In this document: positions 45,939 through 54,223 of the stretch, piece after piece
Layout of the letters: each line of letters opens with the position of its first letter
Position numbering within the stretch: the stretch's first letter is position 1
DNA from: Streptomyces violaceusniger
Lineage (GTDB): Bacteria > Actinomycetota > Actinomycetes > Streptomycetales > Streptomycetaceae
Assembly (NCBI GenBank): GCA_005405945.1
Contig: BJHW01000001.1
Location: forward strand, 992,001 to 1,056,000
DNA: 64,000 nt
Direction: 5' to 3'
The notes under the pieces: model-generated
What the model was told of the DNA's origin: nothing
Database searches by the model: none
Seen by the model: only the letters and a program-made list of their open reading frames with translations
Made by a program: the position numbers and the translations under genes

Positions 45939-46979
45939 GTGAAGACGCGTGAGCTGGGGCGGACCGGTATCCGGGTCAGCCCCTACTGCCTGGGCACGAT
46001 GATGTTCGGCCGGGCGGGCAACCCCGATCACGACGGCTGTGTCCGGATCATCCACCGGGCGCTGGACTCGGGGATCAACTTCATCGACACCGCCGATGTG
46101 TACGGACCCCACGGGGAGTCCGAGGACATCGTGGGCAAGGCACTGAAGGGTCGGCGTGCCGGCATCGTGCTGGCCACCAAGGTCAACGGCACGATGAGTG
46201 CGGACCCCAACCGTGGCGGCAGCTCCCGGCGCTGGATCATCGCCGAGGTCGAGCAGTCGCTGCGGCGCCTTGGGACCGACCACATCGACCTCTATCAGGT
46301 CCACCACCCCGACCCGCACACCGATATCGAGGAGACGCTCTCCGCCCTCACCGATCTGGTGCGCAGCGGCAAGGTGCGCGCCATCGGGTCCTCCAACCTC
46401 CCGGCCTCGCAGATCGTCGAGGCGCAATGGGTCGCCGACCGGCGCGGACTGCACCGCTTCCGCACCGAGCAGCCTCCGTACTCCATCCTCAACCGCGGCA
46501 TCGAGCGGGAGGTCCTGCCGGTCTGCCGGGCTTACGGCATGGGCGTGCTGGTGTGGAGTCCGCTGGCGATGGGCCTGCTCACCGGCCGCTACCGCAAGGG
46601 CGGGCCCACGGTGCGGAACGCGCGGATGAAGTGGGTGCCCCGGCATCTGACCGACGAGCGCAAACTCGACGCCGTGGAGCAGCTCATCCCGCTGGCCGAG
46701 GAGGCCGGTCTGTCGCTGACCCACCTGGCGATGGCCTTCGCCATCACCCACCCCGGCGTCACCTCGGCCATCATCGGGCCACGCACCATGGAACATCTGG
46801 AGGATCTCCTGGCCGGGGCCGCGGTCACCCTCGATGACGAGGTCCTCGACCGGATCGATCGGATCGTGGCGCCCGGAACCGACATCGGCCCGATCGATGT
46901 GTCCTACACCCCGCCGTCCGTCCAGCACCCGGCGCTGCGGCGACGGTCGGCCGACGAGCGCGCCGCGGTAGCACGATGA
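45939..46979 (+). CDS. Aldo/keto reductase (first of two in window)
   Basis: 346 residues from a GTG at 45939. ALDSGINFIDTADVYGPHGE (catalytic Asp and Tyr), LATKVNG (Lys) and HIDLYQVHHPDP (His) form the tetrad, and AIIGPRTMEHLEDLL is the NADP-phosphate-binding end. Belongs to the AKR branch common in actinobacterial accessory regions. Overlaps the next gene by 4 nt, so the two are co-translated. Closely similar in arrangement to the AKR at 61288-62306, with the same C-terminal LRRR-like ending. Confidence 0.9.
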   Translation: MKTRELGRTGIRVSPYCLGTMMFGRAGNPDHDGCVRIIHRALDSGINFIDTADVYGPHGESEDIVGKALKGRRAGIVLATKVNGTMSADPNRGGSSRRWIIAEVEQSLRRLGTDHIDLYQVHHPDPHTDIEETLSALTDLVRSGKVRAIGSSNLPASQIVEAQWVADRRGLHRFRTEQPPYSILNRGIEREVLPVCRAYGMGVLVWSPLAMGLLTGRYRKGGPTVRNARMKWVPRHLTDERKLDAVEQLIPLAEEAGLSLTHLAMAFAITHPGVTSAIIGPRTMEHLEDLLAGAAVTLDDEVLDRIDRIVAPGTDIGPIDVSYTPPSVQHPALRRRSADERAAVAR

Positions 46980-48076
46980 CCGTTCTCGACCACCGGGCGC
47001 TGGGCCGGGCGACGCTCGCCCGGCAGTTGCTGCTCGATCGGGCCGATATGCCGGTCCGCGACGCCGTCGCGCAGCTGTGCGGCATGCAGGCGCAGGAACC
47101 ACAGGAGCCGTTCACCGGGCTCTGGTCGCGGCTGCGCGCGTTCGACCCGGCGGCCCTCTCGGGCCTGCTGACCGGGCGGAGCGTGGTGCGGACCCATCTC
47201 ATGCGCCGCACCGTCCACCTCGTCACCGCCGATGACATCGTGGCCTGGCGAGCGCGCCACGACGCCATGCTGCGCCAGCGGGTGCTCGGGACCTACCGTC
47301 GCGAGCTGGAGGGGGTGGACCTCGACGAGCTCGCCGCCGCGGGCCGGGCGGTGATGGCCGACGGCGAGCCGCGCTCGATGGCCGAGCTGGTGCGGGCGCT
47401 GGCCGACCGCTGGCCCGCCCCGGCGCCGCGGGCACTGGGCGAGATGCTGATCGCCGCCCTCGTGCCGGTGGCGCAGACGCCGCCGCGCGGGCTGTGGCGC
47501 TCCCGGGGAGGGGTGCGTAACGTCCTGCTCTCCTCCTGGCTGGGCCGGCAGGTGGACGCGCCCGCGCCCGACGGCGCGGACCCGGTCGGGCAGGCCCTGG
47601 TACGGCGCTATCTGGCCGCCTTCGGCCCCGCTGCCTCGGCCGATCTGCGCGCCTGGTGCGGCCTCGCCGGGCTCCCGGCCGCGGTGGCCGCGCTACGGGA
47701 GGAACTGGTCACCTTCCGCGATGAACGCGGCCGGGAGCTGTTCGACCTCCCCGACGCGCCGCGCCCCGACCCCGACACGCCCGCGCCGGTGCGGTTCCTG
47801 CCGGCGTTCGACAACGCGATCCTCGGCTACCACGACCGCGGCCGGATCATCGACGACGCCCACCGCGGCCTGTCGGTCGCCGGGGAGCGGGTGGTGCTGG
47901 TGGACGGCCGCGTCGCCGCGACCTGGAGGGTGGACGCCGCCACCGTGGTCGTCACCCCGCTGGGCCGCCTCTCCTCGGCCGACCGTAACGCCGTCGGAGC
48001 GGAGGGCCGGGAACTGGCGTCGTTCCTCTCCGACGGCGAAAGCCACCGCGTACGCGTCGCCACGTCGCCGGACTGA
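46976..48076 (+). CDS. Winged-helix DNA-binding protein, AlkZ-like DNA glycosylase family
   Basis: 366 residues of the HTH_42/YcaQ/AlkZ superfamily. RLWSRLR-like GLWSRLRAFDPAALSGLLTG, VVRTHLMRRTVHLVTADDIV and RFLPAFDNAILGYHDR are family blocks. CGMQAQEP places Gln 38 and Gln 40 in a QxQ pattern like the catalytic QxQ of AlkZ, which unhooks interstrand crosslinks formed by azinomycin. YcaQ-type housekeeping enzymes instead have QxD. Activity on alkylated or crosslinked DNA is likely but unproven. Coupled (4-nt overlap) to the aldo/keto reductase. Confidence 0.87.
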   Translation: MTVLDHRALGRATLARQLLLDRADMPVRDAVAQLCGMQAQEPQEPFTGLWSRLRAFDPAALSGLLTGRSVVRTHLMRRTVHLVTADDIVAWRARHDAMLRQRVLGTYRRELEGVDLDELAAAGRAVMADGEPRSMAELVRALADRWPAPAPRALGEMLIAALVPVAQTPPRGLWRSRGGVRNVLLSSWLGRQVDAPAPDGADPVGQALVRRYLAAFGPAASADLRAWCGLAGLPAAVAALREELVTFRDERGRELFDLPDAPRPDPDTPAPVRFLPAFDNAILGYHDRGRIIDDAHRGLSVAGERVVLVDGRVAATWRVDAATVVVTPLGRLSSADRNAVGAEGRELASFLSDGESHRVRVATSPD

Positions 48077-48099
48077 GCGGTGCGCACGGGCCGCCCGCG

Positions 48100-49281
48100 T
48101 CAAGGCGCGGGGTCCTGCTGGCGCAGGGGTGCGGTCCGGTCGCCGGGCGCGGGGCTCGCGGCCGATACGGAACGGCCGCGGGGGCGGGCGAAGTGGCGCA
48201 TCATCGGCACCTCGACACCGCGCCACAGCAGCAGCGACACCGCCACACAGAACGCCGACACCCCCAGGGACAACAGCGCGGCGGTCACCGTGTCGAACGT
48301 CCGCCGGTCCAGCAGCACCCTGATCTCGTACAGCAGCGGGAAGTGGACCATGTACAGCGCGAACGACGCCTCGCCCAGCAGCACCGGGCCACGGCGCCCC
48401 AGCCGGCTCCCCAGCCCCTCGATATCGCGGATGGCGAGGGCCGGGATGAGGGCGGCCATCGGCAGACAGGTCGCGGCCCCCCACAGGTACTCCTCCGGCA
48501 GCTCCGTCCGCGCCGCGAAGACTCCCGCCAGGGCGAGCAGCGGCCAGCGCGGACGCAGCGTGGGCCAGCGGTCGAGCTGGACCGCCCGGGCGAGCACCAG
48601 TCCGAGGACGAACTCCAGCAGCCGCACCGGCGGGAAGAAGTAGATCAGCCACCAGCGCTCCGTCGACAGCGGCGACCAACTCCCGGGTGCCGCCTCGTCG
48701 GTGACGGCCATCGCCACCAGCGGCATCGTCACCACCAGCCCCGCCACCAGGGCGATCACCGGCCGGAGCAGCCGGGCCGGGAGCGCGCGCACCGGCCGGA
48801 TCAGCAGGGGGAAGAGGAGGTAGAAGAACGCCTCGCAGGAGATGGACCAGGTCACCGGATTGACGCTGCTGAAATCGGCCATGTCCGGCACCCAGGCGTG
48901 CACCAGCAGCAGATTCCGGACCGCCTCCCCGGGCCCCGGATCCGGCACCGGAAGCAGCGCGGCGGTGCCCGTCGCCATCAGCAGGCCCAGCATCAGCGTC
49001 CAGGTCACCACATGGTTGGGGAAGATCTTCACCAGCCGGCGGCGCCAGAACCGGACGGCGGTGTCGGCCGGAGAGGCGTTCCACGCCAGTACGAAGCCAC
49101 TGAGCAGGAAGAACGAGGAGACCGCCGCCGCGCTCGCCATGGACGAGGCGTCGGCGGCCTCATAGACCCCCTGGTCCTCGAAGAATCTGCCCAGCGTCAG
49201 CACATGGCCCGCCAACACCACACCGGCCAGCAGAAAGCGAAGCCCCGTCAACGACGGCAGCCGATCGCCACGCGGCAACAC
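48100..49281 (-). CDS. Membrane O-acyltransferase (acyltransferase-3 family)
   Basis: About 393 residues. RLPSLTGLRFLLAGVVLAGH opens the first helix with its catalytic His, FFLLSGFVLAW follows, and VTWSISCEAFFYLLFPLL is the family's third block. About ten helices complete the OafA/NodX fold. It transfers acyl groups to surface or extracellular glycans. A GTG at 49281 is favoured for fitting the family; a GTG at 49347 extends the protein by 22 residues. The C-terminus is basic and disordered. Confidence 0.87.
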   Translation of the reverse strand: MLPRGDRLPSLTGLRFLLAGVVLAGHVLTLGRFFEDQGVYEAADASSMASAAAVSSFFLLSGFVLAWNASPADTAVRFWRRRLVKIFPNHVVTWTLMLGLLMATGTAALLPVPDPGPGEAVRNLLLVHAWVPDMADFSSVNPVTWSISCEAFFYLLFPLLIRPVRALPARLLRPVIALVAGLVVTMPLVAMAVTDEAAPGSWSPLSTERWWLIYFFPPVRLLEFVLGLVLARAVQLDRWPTLRPRWPLLALAGVFAARTELPEEYLWGAATCLPMAALIPALAIRDIEGLGSRLGRRGPVLLGEASFALYMVHFPLLYEIRVLLDRRTFDTVTAALLSLGVSAFCVAVSLLLWRGVEVPMMRHFARPRGRSVSAASPAPGDRTAPLRQQDPAP

Positions 49282-49416
49282 ACCGGCCAAAGGAGACCCC
49301 TTCCCGATACGAAACAGGCACAGCACCCACGAGCCTGCCCGTCGCACCGCCCCGGCCCCAATACCGCCCCTACGGGAACATCCAGGCGAACACCACCACT
49401 CCCGGAGGGACGCGCG

Positions 49417-50319
49417 TCAGCGCGCGCGCGGGGCACGGGCGAGAGCCGGTAGGCGTTCCCGTGGGTGATCACATGACCGGCGGTGGGCGGCGGGAAGTGG
49501 GTGCCGAGCAGGAGGGTGCCCGTGTCGGCGAGGGCGCCGAAGAGCGTGTGGCGGGTGGCCTCGGACTGCTCGGGGCGATGTCCACGCACGAGCCGATGGC
49601 GGGGTGGGCGAGCTGGACGGGGTGGTGGACGCAGTCGCCGGTGATCACGGCCCGCTCGTCGCGGCTGTCGAGCCGGAGGGCGATATGGCCGGGGGTGTGC
49701 CCGGGCGTGGGGATCAGCCGCAGTCCGGGGATGACCTCGGTGCCCTCTTCGGGGACGTCGACCAGGTCGAGCCGTCCCGCGTCCTCGACCGGAATCACGG
49801 AGTCGAGGAACATCTGGGTGCGCGGCTCGTCCATGTCGTAGGCCGCCCAGAACTCCCGCTCGGTGCGGGAGGTGAGGTAGCGCGCGCACGGAAAGGTGGG
49901 CACCCATGCGCCGTCCACCTCATGGGTGTTCCAGCCGACGTGGTCGGTGTGCAGATGGGTGAGGATCACCAGGTCGATGGATTCCGGGGGAACCCGGCGG
50001 CGGCCAGGCGCTCCAGGTAGTCGGTCCGCAGATCGTGCCAGGCCGGGTTGGCCCGCGTCTTGCCGTTGCCGATGCCGGTGTCGACCAGGACCCGCGTCCC
50101 GCCCACCTCGAAGGCGAAGCTGTGGCTGGCGATGCGCAGGGTGCCGTCCTGGTCGGCGAAGTCGGGGCGCAGCCAGTCCTGGCGCGAGACCACGTCCGCG
50201 GAGGCGTCGGGCAGCAGCCACGGCCCGGTCTGCGGGGGCAGGAGCACCTCGTCGATGCGGTGGACGGCGACGTCGCCCACGGTCCAGAAGGGGATGTCGA
50301 CGGCCTGGGGTGTGTGCAT
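49417..50319 (-). CDS. Metallo-beta-lactamase-fold hydrolase, lactonase-like (frameshifted)
   Basis: About 301 residues if bases are added near 49990, 49580 and 49425. ATG at 50319. LVILTHLHTDHVGWNTHEVD is the metal site, TPGHTPGHIALRLD the next His, and VITGDCVHHPVQLAHPA the metal Asp. SFAFEVGGTRVLVDTGIGNG precedes the metal site. The third repair near the C-terminus is less sure: without it the frame would run to 49248, into the acyltransferase. Similar proteins act as lactonases or ring hydrolases. Divergent from the AtzG-like/amidase operon with two shared operator-like sites between. Confidence 0.8.
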
Positions 50320-50331
50320 GGCCCACTCTCT

Positions 50332-50348
50332 CTAACGCAATCCGTTTG
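50332..50348. promoter_or_regulatory. Operator-like site 1, hydrolase/amidase divergent promoter
   Basis: CTAACGCAATCCGTTTG, close to site 2 (50378-50394) in its first nine bases (CTAACGCAA). Read on the other strand it resembles the core of the inverted repeat before the TetR gene at 52145. Confidence 0.55.
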
Positions 50349-50377
50349 CCTTAAGCCACCGTAGGTCTTACAGTCGA

Positions 50378-50394
50378 CTAACGCAAACAGTTAG
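50378..50394. promoter_or_regulatory. Operator-like site 2, hydrolase/amidase divergent promoter
   Basis: CTAACGCAAACAGTTAG, with CTAAC/GTTAG arms; 46 nt from site 1. It lies 37 nt before the AtzG-like gene start. Confidence 0.6.
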
Positions 50395-50430
50395 CTTTTA
50401 TCTCGTTGAGATCTCGCCGAGGGAGACACC

Positions 50431-50640
50431 TTGTCCGCCGCCGAACTCACCCCTCCGGAGGCGGCCCGCTGGGCCGCACGCGCCGGGCTCCCGCTGCCGG
50501 CCGAGCGCCACGCCGCCGCGGCGGCCACCGCCAACCACATCCACTCCGTCGTCGCCGTCCTGCGCGAGCTGGACTTCGGCGACACCCCGCCCGCCCCCGC
50601 CTACCGCGCGGGAGAGGAGCAGCACGATGCGGCCGTATGA
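50431..50640 (+). CDS. AtzG-like small protein (amidase partner)
   Basis: 69 residues from a TTG start preceded by GGGAG at 6 nt. AARAGLPLPAERHAAAAATA then VVAVLRELDFGDTPPAPAYR match DUF4089/AtzG-like proteins, GatC-like chaperones of amidases. In cyanuric-acid degradation AtzG wraps around and stabilises AtzE. The next gene, an amidase, overlaps by 14 nt, supporting a two-subunit enzyme. Confidence 0.8.
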   Translation: MSAAELTPPEAARWAARAGLPLPAERHAAAAATANHIHSVVAVLRELDFGDTPPAPAYRAGEEQHDAAV

Positions 50641-52018
50641 ATTGTCCCTCACCGCCGCCGCCGACGCGATCCGGACCGGCCGGCTGTCCCCCGTCGAGCT
50701 GATCGACTCCGTCCTGGACCGCGTCGAGCGGCTGGAACCCCACCTGAACGCCTACGCCACGGTGACGGCGGAGCAGGCGCGCCGGGCGGCGCGCGAGGCC
50801 GCGGACGCCGCCGCGGTCGGCCGCATCCGCGGCCCGCTGCACGGCATCCCGATGGGCCTGAAGGACCTGATCGACGTCGCGGGCGTGGCCACCACCGCGA
50901 GCTCCCGGGTCCGCGCCGACCACCGCGCCCAGGCGGACAGCACGGTCGCCGCCCGGCTGAGCGCGTCCGGCGCGGTCCTGGTCGGCAAGACCCACACCCA
51001 TGAGTTCGCCTACGGGCTGACCACTCCGCAGACCCACAACGCCTGGGACACCGGCCGGGTCGCGGGCGGCTCCAGCGGCGGATCCGCCGTGGCCGTCGCC
51101 GCGGGCACCGCGGCCTTCGCCCTGGGCACCGACACCGGCGGATCCATCCGCGTCCCCGCCGCGCTCAACGGGGTCGTCGGCCTCAAGCCGACGTACGGCC
51201 TCGTCCCCCGCCACGGCGTCACCTCCCTGTCGTGGTCGCTGGACCACGTCGGTCCCCTCACCCGCACCGTCGAGGACCAGGCCCTGGTCCTGGCGGTCCT
51301 GGCCGGGCACGACCCCCGCGACCCCGCCTCCCTGGCCGTTCCCGCGCGGGACTACCGGCCGGGCGCGGTCGAGGACCTGACGGGACTGCGCGTCGGCGTG
51401 CCGCGCAACTACTACTTCGAGCACGTCGACGCGGAGGTGGAGGCCGCGGTCCGGCGGGCCGTCGACCGGCTCGAGGCCCTCGGCGCCCGCCTCGTCGAGG
51501 TCGAGATCCCCATGACCCGCTACATCCAGGCCACGCAGTGGGGCCTGATGGTGCCGGAGGCCACCGCCTACCACGAGCGCACCCTGCGCGCGGCGCCGGA
51601 GCTGTACCAGGCGGATGTGCGCACCCTGCTGGAGGCGGGCGAGCTGATGCCCGCCGGGGACTATCTGCGCGCCCAGCGCTCCCGGACGCTGATGCGGCGG
51701 GAGTGGGCGCGCATGCTGGAGGACGTCGATGTGATCGCCGCCCCGACGGTCCCGGCGACCGCGGTGAAGGCCGACCAGGAGACGATCACCTGGCCGGACG
51801 GCACCGTCGAGGCCGTCTCCGACGCCTATGTGCGCCTCTCGGCCCCCGCCAACCTCACCGGGGTGCCGTCGCTGTCCGTCCCGGTCGGCCACGACACGGC
51901 GGGCCTGCCGATCGGCATGCAGTTGCTCGGACGGCCGCTCGGGGAGAGCGTGCTCCTGCGGGTCGGTCACGCCTACGAGCGGACACGGCCCGCCCGAGAG
52001 TTGGCATCGGCGGCCTGA
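50627..52018 (+). CDS. Amidase (AtzE/GatA-type)
   Basis: 463 residues, amidase signature family. The catalytic Lys lies in GPLHGIPMGLKDLIDVAG, the Gly/Ser-rich loop in RVAGGSSGGSAVAVAAG with its cis-Ser, and the nucleophile Ser in ALGTDTGGSIRVPAALNG. With the AtzG-like protein upstream it probably hydrolyses a small amide, imide or carboxybiuret-like compound. Substrate not known. Ends close to a tandem repeat. Confidence 0.9.
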   Translation: MRPYELSLTAAADAIRTGRLSPVELIDSVLDRVERLEPHLNAYATVTAEQARRAAREAADAAAVGRIRGPLHGIPMGLKDLIDVAGVATTASSRVRADHRAQADSTVAARLSASGAVLVGKTHTHEFAYGLTTPQTHNAWDTGRVAGGSSGGSAVAVAAGTAAFALGTDTGGSIRVPAALNGVVGLKPTYGLVPRHGVTSLSWSLDHVGPLTRTVEDQALVLAVLAGHDPRDPASLAVPARDYRPGAVEDLTGLRVGVPRNYYFEHVDAEVEAAVRRAVDRLEALGARLVEVEIPMTRYIQATQWGLMVPEATAYHERTLRAAPELYQADVRTLLEAGELMPAGDYLRAQRSRTLMRREWARMLEDVDVIAAPTVPATAVKADQETITWPDGTVEAVSDAYVRLSAPANLTGVPSLSVPVGHDTAGLPIGMQLLGRPLGESVLLRVGHAYERTRPARELASAA

Positions 52019-52022
52019 CGCG

Positions 52023-52103
52023 TCCACCGAGTGCCCCCGGGCTCCACCGAGTGCCCCGGGCTCCACCGAGTGCTCCCCCCGGCTCCGCCGAGTGCCCCCG
52101 GGC
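52023..52103. repeat. Four tandem ~20-bp repeats
   Basis: Units begin TCCACCGAGTGCCCC (fourth TCCGCC) and end CGGGC/CGGC, with lengths 20, 19, 22 and 20 bp. They fill most of the amidase-TetR gap. Their length differences lie in C/G runs, so may be partly sequencing error. Confidence 0.8.
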
Positions 52104-52118
52104 GCACCGCTTCCCCAG

Positions 52119-52135
52119 AAGCAACGGAATTGCTT
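52119..52135. promoter_or_regulatory. Inverted repeat before TetR gene
   Basis: AAGCAA and TTGCTT around CGGAA, ending 10 nt before the tetR start. The core CAACGGAATTGC resembles the complement of site 1 at 50332 (CAAACGGATTGC), suggesting one repressor for both. Confidence 0.6.
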
Positions 52136-52144
52136 TAAGGTGGG

Positions 52145-52717
52145 ATGAATGAGCAGGCAGATGGTGCGCCCCGGGGGCGCAGCGCCCGGGTCCAGGCATC
52201 GGTGCACACCGCCGTGCGCGAACTGGAGGCGGAGGTCGGCCGCGACGGTCTCACGGTGCCGCTGATCGCCCAGCGCGCGGGCGTCACCCCCTCCACGATC
52301 TACCGTCGCTGGGGAGACCTCGGCCAACTGCTGTCGGACGTGGCGGTCGAGCGTCTGCGGCCCGACACCACGCCCCGGGACCACGGCGGTCTGGCGTCCG
52401 ATCTGACGGCCTGGGCCGAGCAGTTCCTCGACGAGATGGCCTCTCCGGCCGGGCGTGCCTACATCCGCGACGCCCTGCTCGGCGACCCGGACGGCAGTAA
52501 CGCCGGCCAGTGCTCGGCCTACGCCGCAGACCAGATCGATGTCATCCTGACCCGTGCGGCCGAGCGCGGCGAGGACACCCCCGGCGTCGAGACGGTCGTC
52601 GACCACGTCGTGGCGCCTCTGATGTACCGCATCCTCTTCCGCCCCGCCGGGCTCGACGCCGCGCATGCCCGCGGACTGGTGGCAAGGCTTCTCGAAGGGC
52701 ACACCGCCGAGAAGTGA
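52145..52717 (+). CDS. TetR-family repressor
   Basis: 190 residues. HTH LIAQRAGVTPSTIYRRWGDL (about 39-58), preceded by helix SVHTAVRELEAEVGRDGLTV; C-terminal domain with WAEQFLDEMASPAGRAYIRD and VVAPLMYRILFRPAGLD is the TetR_C_16/11 type. Presumably autoregulated through the repeat 10 nt upstream and likely to control the amidase and hydrolase promoters. Confidence 0.92.
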   Translation: MNEQADGAPRGRSARVQASVHTAVRELEAEVGRDGLTVPLIAQRAGVTPSTIYRRWGDLGQLLSDVAVERLRPDTTPRDHGGLASDLTAWAEQFLDEMASPAGRAYIRDALLGDPDGSNAGQCSAYAADQIDVILTRAAERGEDTPGVETVVDHVVAPLMYRILFRPAGLDAAHARGLVARLLEGHTAEK

Positions 52718-52742
52718 GACCGGCCGGTGAGCGCCGGGTGAG

Positions 52743-53963
52743 TCAGCCGCGCGGGGCCGGAGTGCGCAGGAAGTCCGAGAGCGCCTCCAGCAGCCGGTCC
52801 ACGTCCTCGGTGCTGGTGTAGGGGGCCAGGCCGATGCGCAGCCCTCCGGTGTCGCCCAGGCCCAGCCTGCGGGACGCCTCCACCGCGTAGAACGAGCCGG
52901 AGGGGGCGTCGACGCCACGGCTCGCGAGACAGCGGTAGGCGTCGGTGGTGTCATGGCCGTCGATGGTCAGCAGCACGGTCGGGGTGCGGTTCGCGGCCCG
53001 GGAGTGGACGGTGATGGGGTCGAGGGCGGCCAGGCCCTCGTCGATGCGCCCGCGCAGGGTGGCCTCGTGCTCTTCGAGGGCCGCGAACGACGACGCCAGC
53101 CGCTCCCTGCGGCTGCCTTCGGCGCCGGGGTCCAAGGTGGCGAGGAAGTCGACGGCGGCGCGGGTGCCGGCGAGGAATTCATAGGGCAGGGTGCCGAATT
53201 CGAAGCGCTCGGGAACGGCGTTCGTCGACGGGAGCAGTTTGTCCGGGGTCAGGGTCTCCAGGAGCTCGGGGCTGCCCGCCAGGACGCCGAGGTGGGGGCC
53301 GAGGAACTTGTAGGGGGAGCAGACGAAGAAGTCCGCTCCGAGCCGCCGGACGTCGACGTGGGCGTGGGCGGCGTAGTGCACGCCGTCGACGTGGAGCAGC
53401 GCCCCGGCCGCGTGCGCCCGGCGGGAGATCTCCGGGATGTCCGGGCGGGTGCCGATCAGGTTCGAGGCGGCGGTGACCGCCACCAGCCGGGTGCGGTCGC
53501 CGAGCTGGGCGCTGATGTCATCGGGGGTCAGCTCGCCGGTGGCGGGGTCGAAGTCGGCCCAGCGCACGGTGGCCCCGGCGGCTTCGGCCGCCTGGACCCA
53601 GGGCCGGATGTTGGAGTCGTGGTCCAGCCGGGACACCACCACCTCGTCCCCCGGCGACCAGGTCTTGGCGAGGGTGCGGGAGAAGTCGTAGATGAGGGCG
53701 GTGGCGCTGCGCCCGAAGACGATCCCGCCCGGGTCGGCGCCGAGCAGATCGGCCATCGCCTGCCGGGCCGACCGGACAAGGGCCTCGGCGTTGCGCTCCC
53801 CCGCGGTGAGGTGGCCGCGGTTGGCCAGGGGGTTGGCCAGCGCGTCGGAGATGGCCTCGATGACGGGGAGCGGGGTCTGGGTGCCTCCCGGGCCGTCGAA
53901 GTGGGCCGACCCGGCCTTCAGTGCGGGGAACTGTGCGCGGACGGCGGTGATGTCGTATGTCAC
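52743..53963 (-). CDS. Cysteine-desulfurase-like PLP enzyme
   Basis: 406 residues, class V aminotransferase fold. AHFDGPGGTQTPLPVIEAIS opens it, IVFGRSATALIYDFSRTLAK is the PLP phosphate block, RAHAAGALLHVDGVHYAAHA the PLP Asp, and FFVCSPYKFLGPHLGVLAG the Schiff-base Lys. This cysteine-desulfurase-like subgroup lacks the catalytic Cys loop of IscS/SufS, so may be a lyase of another amino acid. Monocistronic. Confidence 0.88.
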   Translation of the reverse strand: MTYDITAVRAQFPALKAGSAHFDGPGGTQTPLPVIEAISDALANPLANRGHLTAGERNAEALVRSARQAMADLLGADPGGIVFGRSATALIYDFSRTLAKTWSPGDEVVVSRLDHDSNIRPWVQAAEAAGATVRWADFDPATGELTPDDISAQLGDRTRLVAVTAASNLIGTRPDIPEISRRAHAAGALLHVDGVHYAAHAHVDVRRLGADFFVCSPYKFLGPHLGVLAGSPELLETLTPDKLLPSTNAVPERFEFGTLPYEFLAGTRAAVDFLATLDPGAEGSRRERLASSFAALEEHEATLRGRIDEGLAALDPITVHSRAANRTPTVLLTIDGHDTTDAYRCLASRGVDAPSGSFYAVEASRRLGLGDTGGLRIGLAPYTSTEDVDRLLEALSDFLRTPAPRG

Positions 53964-54052
53964 GAGCGGCTCCTTGCAGAGGGCCTTGGCGAGGGGGTGA
54001 CCAGGGCGATCTTAGGCAGGCACGGACGCGGAACGGCAGGGGGCGAGGATGC

Positions 54053-54117
54053 CCGCCGCGCCGGAGAGAGGTGTCCGCCGCGCCGGGGAGAGGACGGGCC
54101 GCCGCGCCGGGGAGAGG
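54053..54117. repeat. Three tandem 19-bp repeats
   Basis: CCGCCGCGCCGGGGAGAGG at 54075 and 54099, and a one-base variant at 54053; 22-24 nt period. It lies in the 260-nt gap between divergent genes (53964-54223), which otherwise shows no feature. Confidence 0.75.
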
Positions 54118-54223
54118 TGTCCGGCGCCCGGGCGGCCGCCCTGATTGAATCTGTGCGTATGGGGATGAATCGCCATCCTCTTCCGCCGCGCAGGACCGGG
54201 ACGCAGAAGGCGGTGGCGCCGAC

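Noticed and set aside
49248..49416. Longer C-terminus of the metallo-hydrolase
   Set aside because: The extra residues are Arg/Gly-rich and overlap the acyltransferase start; another one-base loss giving a stop at 49417 fits the family length.
52023..52103. CRISPR array
   Set aside because: Units of about 20 bp are directly adjacent with no spacers, and no cas gene is near.
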